Below, piece after piece: positions 38,885-43,557 of a stretch of DNA of 43,557 nt; within the stretch, counting starts at the first letter, position 1, and each line of letters starts with the position of its first letter. The stretch is taken from assembly GCF_934371575.1 (NCBI RefSeq), contig NZ_CAKRNY010000031.1, positions 1-43,557 of the forward strand, read 5' to 3'. A program made the translations under genes and the position numbers. This stretch comes from an uncultured Blautia sp. (GTDB taxonomy: Bacteria; Bacillota; Clostridia; Lachnospirales; Lachnospiraceae). A model generated the notes under the pieces. It searched no databases, was not told where the DNA came from, and was given only the letters and a program-made list of their open reading frames with translations.

Positions 38885-39433
38885 ATGAGTAAAGCAATCG
38901 GAATGATTGAATTCAAAACTACAGCTACCGGCGTTACTGCAGCAGATGCAATGGTTAAGACATCTGATGTGGAAATCGTTGAGGCGCAGACCGTGTGTCC
39001 GGGTAAATATATTGCAATTATTACCGGTGATCTCAGTGCGGTAAAAGCTGCTGTTGATACAGCTGTAGCAACCTATGAGGATAAGTGCATTGACAGTTTT
39101 GTACTGGGTAATCCGCACGAGTCCCTTTTCCCGGCTATTTATGGAACTACTCAGGTAGAAGAAATCAGTGCACTGGGAATTCTTGAAACATATGATGCAG
39201 CTTCCATTATTGAAGCTGCTGATCAGGCTGCAAAGACTGCAATTGTAGATCTTATTGAGCTTCGTATTGCAAAAGGTATGTGTGGAAAATCTTACATGAT
39301 GCTTACAGGTGAGGTTTCAGCCGTAACTGCATCAATTGACAGAGCGAAAGAACTGGTTGCAGAAAAAGGCATGTATCTGGATTCATCAGTAATAGCACAT
39401 CCGGATAAGCGAATGATTGACAGCCTTCTGTAA
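38885..39433 (+). CDS. pduT: BMC-T tandem shell protein, PduT-like
   Basis: The protein has 182 residues in two fused BMC domains (about 3-90 and 95-180; 'AIGMIEFKTTATGVTAADAM' and 'ALGILETYDAASIIEAADQA'). Cys38 in QTVCPGK is at the position that binds a 4Fe-4S cluster at the trimer centre in PduT of Salmonella and Citrobacter. Trimers could thus carry electrons between PduS and the cytosol. Start is ATG 38885; an in-frame start at 38855 would overlap the pduS end. Confidence 0.92.
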   Translation: MSKAIGMIEFKTTATGVTAADAMVKTSDVEIVEAQTVCPGKYIAIITGDLSAVKAAVDTAVATYEDKCIDSFVLGNPHESLFPAIYGTTQVEEISALGILETYDAASIIEAADQAAKTAIVDLIELRIAKGMCGKSYMMLTGEVSAVTASIDRAKELVAEKGMYLDSSVIAHPDKRMIDSLL

Positions 39434-39478
39434 AATTCTGGTCTTATCAAAATTAAAGAATGCGGAGGAGACCTGAGA

Positions 39479-40252
39479 ATGCTTGCATTAGAGAGACGCA
39501 ATCTTATCCTGGAGAAACTACAGAATGAGAAACGGGTGGTAGTAAGCGAACTGAGCCAGTTGTACGGAGTATCTGAAGAAACCATAAGAAGAGATCTGGA
39601 TAAACTGGAAAAAGAAGGGCTTGCTATCAAGAGCTATGGCGGGGCAGTGATCAATGAAGATGTGAGCATTGATCTTCCCTTTAATGTGCGTAAGAATCAG
39701 AATGTAGTTGGGAAACAAAAGATGGCAGAAATCATAGCCTCTCTTGTACATGACGGGGAACATCTGCTTCTGGATGCCAGCACTACTGCAGTGTTCGCTG
39801 CGAAAGCATTAAAAGAAAAAGAGCGTCTGACTGTGATTACCAATTCCATGGAAATTCTTCTGGAACTGGCAGATGTATCAGGATGGAATATTATTTCAAC
39901 AGGCGGGATGATGAAGGAGGGCTATCTGGCCTTCCTTGGTTCCCGTACGGAAGAAGTGATTCGTTCTTATTTTGTAGATACTGTTATTTTCTCCTGTAAG
40001 GCTCTGGATGAGAAGTGGGGCATAATGGAATCTCAGGAACCTTTTGGAACAGCAAAGAGAGCAATGCTGGATTCAGGACGCAGGAAAATCCTGGTTGTGG
40101 ATAATACAAAATTTGACCAGACCGCATTTTCTGTTGCAGGAAGATTGCGGGATATAGATATTGTTGTGACAGATATAAAACCTTCTGAGAAATGGCTTAA
40201 GCTTTTTAAGGATGAAGGTGTGGAGTGCAGATATCCGGAATCTGTCCGCTAA
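39479..40252 (+). CDS. DeoR-family regulator (probable BMC/deoxy-sugar regulator)
   Basis: The 257-residue protein has a winged helix (residues 1-57; 'VVSELSQLYGVSEETIRRDLDKLEKEG', seen in parts) and a sugar-phosphate sensing domain (about 75-235; 'LLDASTTA', 'VITNSMEI', 'STGGMM'). DeoR members usually repress sugar genes and are relieved by a sugar phosphate; fuculose- or rhamnulose-phosphate is a plausible signal. It lies within the operon. Whether it binds the motif at 29997 and 31131 is inference. GGAGGAG precedes ATG 39479. Confidence 0.88.
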   Translation: MLALERRNLILEKLQNEKRVVVSELSQLYGVSEETIRRDLDKLEKEGLAIKSYGGAVINEDVSIDLPFNVRKNQNVVGKQKMAEIIASLVHDGEHLLLDASTTAVFAAKALKEKERLTVITNSMEILLELADVSGWNIISTGGMMKEGYLAFLGSRTEEVIRSYFVDTVIFSCKALDEKWGIMESQEPFGTAKRAMLDSGRRKILVVDNTKFDQTAFSVAGRLRDIDIVVTDIKPSEKWLKLFKDEGVECRYPESVR

Positions 40253-40299
40253 GGCTTTCTTGTATACAAAAGAAGGCTGCAATAAAGGAGCATTGAATT

Positions 40300-41451
40300 A
40301 TGAAAACTTTTGAAATGAAAACAGTCATCCATTTTGGAGACAATGCCCTGGATAGACTGGCAGAACTGCCATACAAAAAAGTTCTGGTGATCACAGATCC
40401 ATTCATCGCAAAGGGAAGTATGATCAATTTGATTACAGATCCCCTGAAACGCGGTGGCAAGGAGTTTGAAGTATTCAGTGATGTTGTGCCGGATGCACCG
40501 GTAGGAAAAATCGCAGAAGGTGTAAAGAAGTTTCTTGAGTATCAGCCAGAAGTTGTAGTTGCCGTTGGAGGCGGCTCTGCAATTGACTCTTCAAAGGCAA
40601 TCCGTGAGTTTGCCCTGAAAATCAATAACTATGGTAAGGTAGGTCTTATTGCAATTCCTACTACTAGTGGTACCGGATCTGAAGTTACCTCTTTTGCCGT
40701 TGTAAATGATACAGATAACCACGTGAAGTATCCGCTTATCTCAGAAAGCCTTACAGCTGATGAGGCAATTCTGGATGCAGAACTTGTAAAGAGTGTTCCG
40801 CCTTCCATTACAGCAGATACAGGTATGGATGTATTGACTCACGCTATTGAGTCATATGTAAGCATCAATCACAATGAATTTTCATCTGCTCTTGCAGAAA
40901 AGTCAATTGAAATCTGCGGAGTCTTTCTGTTAAGAGCGTACCTGGACGGCAGCGATATGCATGCCCGTCAGAAAATGCATGTAGCTTCCTGTCTTGCCGG
41001 ACTTTCTTTTAACACAGCCGGACTTGGAATTACACATAGTATGGCTCACCAGCTTGGCGCTATTTTCCATATTCCTCATGGACGTGCCAACGCTATGCTG
41101 CTTCCACACATTGTGGAATTTAATGCGAACATCAATAAGCACAGTAAGAGCCAGAAGGAATATCTTCCAGCTGTAAAGAGATATGCAAATATTGCCCATA
41201 TTCTTGGACTTAGTAATTACAATAAAGTTATGTCCGTAAGATCTCTTGTAAACTGGATTCAGTTTATGCAAAAAGAGATGAATATTCCGCTTACCATTCA
41301 GGAAATCGGAACAATTTCACCGGATGAATATTTTGGTGCAATTGATAAGATGGCAGACCTTGCTCTTGCTGACGCCTGCACAACGGCGAATCCAAGAGTT
41401 CCAACCAAGGAAGATATTGTGAAGATCTACAAGAAATTGTGGTCATTTTAA
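40300..41451 (+). CDS. pduQ: Iron-containing alcohol dehydrogenase (PduQ-like)
   Basis: The 383-residue group III alcohol dehydrogenase reduces propionaldehyde to 1-propanol (or lactaldehyde to 1,2-propanediol) and regenerates NAD+. It has the nucleotide motif VVAVGGGSAIDSSKAI (about 87-102), 'IPTTSGTGSEVTSFAV', the iron-binding region 'DVLTHAIESYVS' (about 177-188), and 'GITHSMAHQLGAIFHIPHGRANA' given here only as H-rich blocks THSMAHQ and IPHGRAN. No clear targeting peptide is seen. AAAGGAG precedes the ATG. A fucO-like lactaldehyde reductase role is an alternative. Confidence 0.9.
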   Translation: MKTFEMKTVIHFGDNALDRLAELPYKKVLVITDPFIAKGSMINLITDPLKRGGKEFEVFSDVVPDAPVGKIAEGVKKFLEYQPEVVVAVGGGSAIDSSKAIREFALKINNYGKVGLIAIPTTSGTGSEVTSFAVVNDTDNHVKYPLISESLTADEAILDAELVKSVPPSITADTGMDVLTHAIESYVSINHNEFSSALAEKSIEICGVFLLRAYLDGSDMHARQKMHVASCLAGLSFNTAGLGITHSMAHQLGAIFHIPHGRANAMLLPHIVEFNANINKHSKSQKEYLPAVKRYANIAHILGLSNYNKVMSVRSLVNWIQFMQKEMNIPLTIQEIGTISPDEYFGAIDKMADLALADACTTANPRVPTKEDIVKIYKKLWSF

Positions 41452-41463
41452 TGAATATAAGAG

Positions 41464-41498
41464 GCTTTGGACAGAATCAGAGATGATTTGTCCAAAGT
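41464..41498 (+). other. Hairpin between pduQ and pduO
   Basis: GCTTTGGACA..AATC pairs with GATT..TGTCCAAAG. The T run is poor (TCTGTTTA), so termination is uncertain; 145 bases separate it from pduO. A GATAAT at 41528-41533 could be a -10 box for pduO. Confidence 0.5.
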
Positions 41499-41643
41499 CT
41501 GTTTATAACTAATATAGTGAATGTGGGATAATATGGATCGATGTTTATTATTTATGTAAAAGGTGATATTGTCAGACATTCAGTGTGTTAGTGCAAAACA
41601 AATTTTATTTTGCCGGACAGGTGAAATGTCAGGAGAGAGCCAT

Positions 41644-42702
41644 ATGAGTATTTATACGAAAAATGGTGACAAGGGAACTACCAATCTTGTCCATACGAAA
41701 AATGTTTCTAAATCTGATGACAGAATTCAGCTTGAAGGAACTATAGATGAACTATCCAGTCATATCGGTGTTTTAAAAACAATGATCGAAGACGGAGAAA
41801 TTCTTCGTTTTCTGGAAAAAATCCAGGAAAATCTGATGAAAATTGCTGATGGAGTGGCTGATCCCTATAACAGAGATTATAAAATAAATGATGACAAGAC
41901 AGAGCTTCTGGAAGAGGAAATTGATCGTCTGGAAGAATTGTTTAATTTACCCAAAGAGTCTTCTTTGCCCGGTACCTGTCGTCTGTCTGCAGAGATTGAT
42001 GTAACTCGGGCTGTTGCCAGAAGGGCGGAGCGTGATCTTGCTACTGTAAGTGTAAAGTTTGGTTCTGATACAGGAAGTAAGAAATACATGAACCGTCTGG
42101 CAGATTATCTGTATGTGCTTGCCCGCTATGTAGATGTGAAAAATACAGCTGTACATACAGGTGAAGCTGAGAAAATGGCAGGAGGAAGCGTGAGCGTGGA
42201 TACGAAAAGTGAGAATTCTCCTATATCCGGTACCTCAGATACTGTAGATGAAGCTGTGATTCAGGCTGTATTGCGCCGTATGGGCATGCAGAATAAGATT
42301 ACACTGGAGGTCGCGAAGAAGCTGATTGAAAAAATTGAGCAGGAGGCGCTTCGCCGTGGGAAGAAGGCTGTTATTGCAGTCTGTGGACCAGATGGAAATC
42401 CAATTGCAGTGCATGTAATGGATGGAGCATTTCTGGTAAGCTTTGATGTGGCCCTGAAAAAAGCCTATACTTCCGTTGCTGTAAAGATGTCCACCATGGA
42501 ATTGGCTGGACTAGCCCAGCCAGGTGGAACCTTTTACGGTGTAGATAAGATGGACGGTGGAAAAATCGTGATTTTTGGAGGCGGTGTACCGCTGAAGTCC
42601 GGAGATAACATTATAGGTGGGCTTGGTATAAGCGGTGGCACCGGTGAGGAAGATCACAGCCTTGCAGAATACGCCTTGTCCGTATTACCGGAGATATTGT
42701 AG
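41644..42702 (+). CDS. pduO: PduO-type corrinoid adenosyltransferase fused to GlcG/HbpS domain
   Basis: The protein has 352 residues from ATG 41644 after AGGAGAG. Residues 1-about 175 form a PduO adenosyltransferase: 'TKNGDKGTTNLV', 'SAEIDVTRAVARRAERDL' and 'YMNRLADYLYVLARYVD' are the ATP- and cobalamin-binding blocks. It makes adenosylcobalamin from cob(I)alamin. After a linker, residues about 215-350 form a GlcG/HbpS-type domain ('GNPIAVHVMDGAFLVSFDVALKKAYTS' in parts) that binds heme in PduO relatives. It implies a B12-dependent diol dehydratase in this organism, although none is in the window. It is the last gene of the locus. Confidence 0.93.
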   Translation: MSIYTKNGDKGTTNLVHTKNVSKSDDRIQLEGTIDELSSHIGVLKTMIEDGEILRFLEKIQENLMKIADGVADPYNRDYKINDDKTELLEEEIDRLEELFNLPKESSLPGTCRLSAEIDVTRAVARRAERDLATVSVKFGSDTGSKKYMNRLADYLYVLARYVDVKNTAVHTGEAEKMAGGSVSVDTKSENSPISGTSDTVDEAVIQAVLRRMGMQNKITLEVAKKLIEKIEQEALRRGKKAVIAVCGPDGNPIAVHVMDGAFLVSFDVALKKAYTSVAVKMSTMELAGLAQPGGTFYGVDKMDGGKIVIFGGGVPLKSGDNIIGGLGISGGTGEEDHSLAEYALSVLPEIL

Positions 42703-42728
42703 TTGAAATATAGTACAAGGATTATGAC

Positions 42729-42775
42729 AAAGAAAGGTTATTTTTTCAGAAAAGAGAAAAAACCTTTCTTTTTTT
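42729..42775 (+). terminator. Terminator of the BMC operon, overlapping a convergent gene
   Basis: AAAGAAAGGTT pairs with AACCTTTCTTT, with an inner TTTTTTC/GAAAAAA pairing, followed by a T run. The stem lies within the last codons (KKKGFFSFLKK) of the minus-strand HMA gene. Confidence 0.85.
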
Positions 42776-42998
42776 CGTAAGGAGCTTTTGAGATAGAAAG
42801 CAGCTTATAACCTGTTTTATCAATGGTTTCTTTCAGTTTTGCTTCATCAAGATCATTTTCTGTAAGAATAACGGTCTCTCCCTTTGTGTGGGAAGAGGTG
42901 ACTTTATTTACAGAAAAGTTATTTCGAATGCTTTCGTTAATGTGGGATTCACACATTCCGCACATCATTCCGTCTATTTTTAATGTGATCTGTTGCAT
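42738..42998 (-). CDS. Heavy-metal-associated (HMA) domain protein
   Basis: This 86-residue protein has the ferredoxin-like HMA fold with the metal motif GMMCGMCESH (C13 and C16), then 'VNKVTSSHTKGETVIL' and 'DKTGYKL'. CopZ-like chaperones carry Cu(I) between such Cys pairs. The extra Lys/Phe-rich C-terminus (KKKGFFSFLKK) is unusual and is encoded within the BMC terminator hairpin. GGAGAG precedes the ATG on the minus strand. The small gene at 43065 lies upstream in the same direction and is probably cotranscribed. Confidence 0.87.
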   Translation of the reverse strand: MQQITLKIDGMMCGMCESHINESIRNNFSVNKVTSSHTKGETVILTENDLDEAKLKETIDKTGYKLLSISKAPYEKKKGFFSFLKK

Positions 42999-43064
42999 AA
43001 TTTACTCTCCATTTCATAATAGATTTGCCATAATTATTCTGGCAGCATATTTTCAAAAACAGCG

Positions 43065-43301
43065 TTAAGCAGTGTAGTCAAATTTCATAAAGGACAATTC
43101 ACTGTTTGCAATACGGCTGCAGATATTTACTGCTGAATACATGACTACGGAAAATTCCCCATCAATGGTATCCACATGGAGATAACGTCCGTCACAGGAA
43201 ATTTCTGCGTGTTTTACATCGCCTCGCTCTGTAAGTTCTCTTATGATCTCATTTGCCTGGTCTTCGGTAACAGCTTTTGATAAATGATAACATCTTCCCA
43301 T
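43065..43301 (-). CDS. Unrecognised 78-residue protein upstream of the HMA gene
   Basis: A minus-strand frame from ATG 43301 (GGGAAG upstream) encodes a small mixed alpha/beta protein: 'AVTEDQANEIIRELTERGDVKHAEISCDGRYLHVDT' shows a helix followed by beta strands like a small ACT- or HMA-like fold, but without the CxxC pair. I do not recognise a family. It is the first gene after a regulated-looking promoter and 66 bases upstream of the HMA gene. Confidence 0.6.
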   Translation of the reverse strand: MGRCYHLSKAVTEDQANEIIRELTERGDVKHAEISCDGRYLHVDTIDGEFSVVMYSAVNICSRIANSELSFMKFDYTA

Positions 43302-43331
43302 GATCCAACAGCTTCCCTTCTTCGTACTTTT

Positions 43332-43360
43332 GTTAGCATTTTCTAACTGAAAATATTATA
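43332..43360 (-). promoter_or_regulatory. Promoter and operator-like repeat for the two minus-strand genes
   Basis: An extended -10 (TGCTATAAT) reads leftward with TATAAT at 43360-43355. GTTAG-N6-CTAAC (43332-43347), an inverted repeat, lies just past it, over the expected transcription start. That position suits a repressor. Confidence 0.5.
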
Positions 43361-43392
43361 GCACGTTTGAAGAAAAAGAAAACTCTGATAAC

Positions 43393-43407
43393 TGATAAAA
43401 TTTATCA
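43393..43407. promoter_or_regulatory. Fur-family-like 7-1-7 box
   Basis: TGATAAA-A-TTTATCA is a perfect 7-1-7 inverted repeat and matches the Bacillus Fur consensus TGATAAT-N-ATTATCA at 12 of 14 positions. It lies between the leftward promoter and the rightward one, so the controlled gene is uncertain. Confidence 0.45.
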
Positions 43408-43449
43408 TTTATATGTCGGATTATAGGAGAATTTTACGACCGAATTTCA

Positions 43450-43478
43450 TTGTAATAGCAGTCCGCTTTTGTTAGAAT
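43450..43478 (+). promoter_or_regulatory. Rightward promoter leading out of the window
   Basis: TTGTAA (43450-43455) and TAGAAT (43473-43478), 17-base spacing. No frame with a ribosome site follows before the window ends at 43557, so its gene lies beyond. Confidence 0.5.
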
Positions 43479-43557
43479 AGAAGAAACGAAAGAGAAAAAC
43501 AATTTCTGATTTTCTGCGGCGTTCTGCAGCAGTATGTGCGGACAGTTTTCTGCCATG

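Noticed and set aside
1..43557. CRISPR arrays, tRNA or rRNA genes, insertion sequence transposases
   Set aside because: No regularly spaced repeats, no cloverleaf with a TTCRANYC arm and no transposase frame were found on reading both strands; a dedicated search could still find a missed tRNA.

Overview
The window reads as chromosomal DNA of a low-GC, Gram-positive gut anaerobe of the Lachnospiraceae, most likely Blautia or a close relative. The pointers are strong GGAGG ribosome sites, TTGACA/TATAAT promoters with 17-base spacing, a bile salt hydrolase, a CIRCE-controlled lon, a meso-diaminopimelate dehydrogenase, DUF1002 and DUF5685 proteins, and a deoxy-sugar/1,2-propanediol-type bacterial microcompartment (BMC). 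The genus is an inference from gene content only.

Region 1 (1-6615) is a worn accessory stretch. It has two damaged RhuM-family genes, one missing internal and C-terminal segments and one cut by a single in-frame TAG. Between them lie a YafY/WYL regulator-GyrI-TfoX operon, a RelB-PIN toxin-antitoxin pair, a relic of a methyltransferase C-terminus, a small membrane protein and an RQC-like protein.

Region 2 (6700-29921) is mostly housekeeping and envelope genes in short transcription units. In order: amidohydrolase, small membrane protein, two divergent MATE exporters, an unlisted 52-residue protein on the minus strand, a PucR regulator, tcdA, a collapsed UDP-glucose dehydrogenase relic, bile salt hydrolase, lon, a secreted DUF1002 protein, an ECF transporter S component, a zinc-ribbon/DUF5685/J-domain operon, ddh, two secreted NlpC/P60-like wall enzymes, an SGNH esterase, a cobalamin riboswitch with a cysteine-rich small protein, and a PHP phosphatase. 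Most units have a clear promoter and a terminator.

Region 3 (29997-42702) is the BMC locus. A first unit encodes an EutS/PduU-type shell protein and an EutP/PduV-type GTPase. A second long unit encodes class II aldolase, CoA-acylating aldehyde dehydrogenase, Zn-type alcohol dehydrogenase, four BMC-H shell proteins, PduL, a BMC-P vertex protein, PduS, a PduT-like BMC-T, a DeoR regulator, PduQ-like Fe alcohol dehydrogenase and a PduO-type adenosyltransferase fused to a GlcG/HbpS domain. Both units share a bipartite upstream motif at nearly the same distance from the -35 box, which suggests co-regulation. The likely scheme is that fuculose/rhamnulose phosphate is split to lactaldehyde; an aldehyde (propionaldehyde after a diol dehydratase, or lactaldehyde directly) is turned to acyl-CoA and acyl-phosphate inside the shell; and the alcohol dehydrogenases recycle NADH. 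No diol dehydratase (B12-dependent or glycyl-radical) is present in the window.

The most unusual items are: a BMC-H protein with a histone H1-like Lys/Ala tail and an internal ribosome site that should also give a tail-less form; the shared BMC promoter motif; a repeated two-hairpin intergenic element with GCGAAGC tips; and a terminator that sits inside the 3' end of a convergent HMA gene. Region 4 (42738-43557) holds two small minus-strand genes (an HMA metal-binding protein and an unknown one), candidate operators including a Fur-like box, and a rightward promoter running out of the window.
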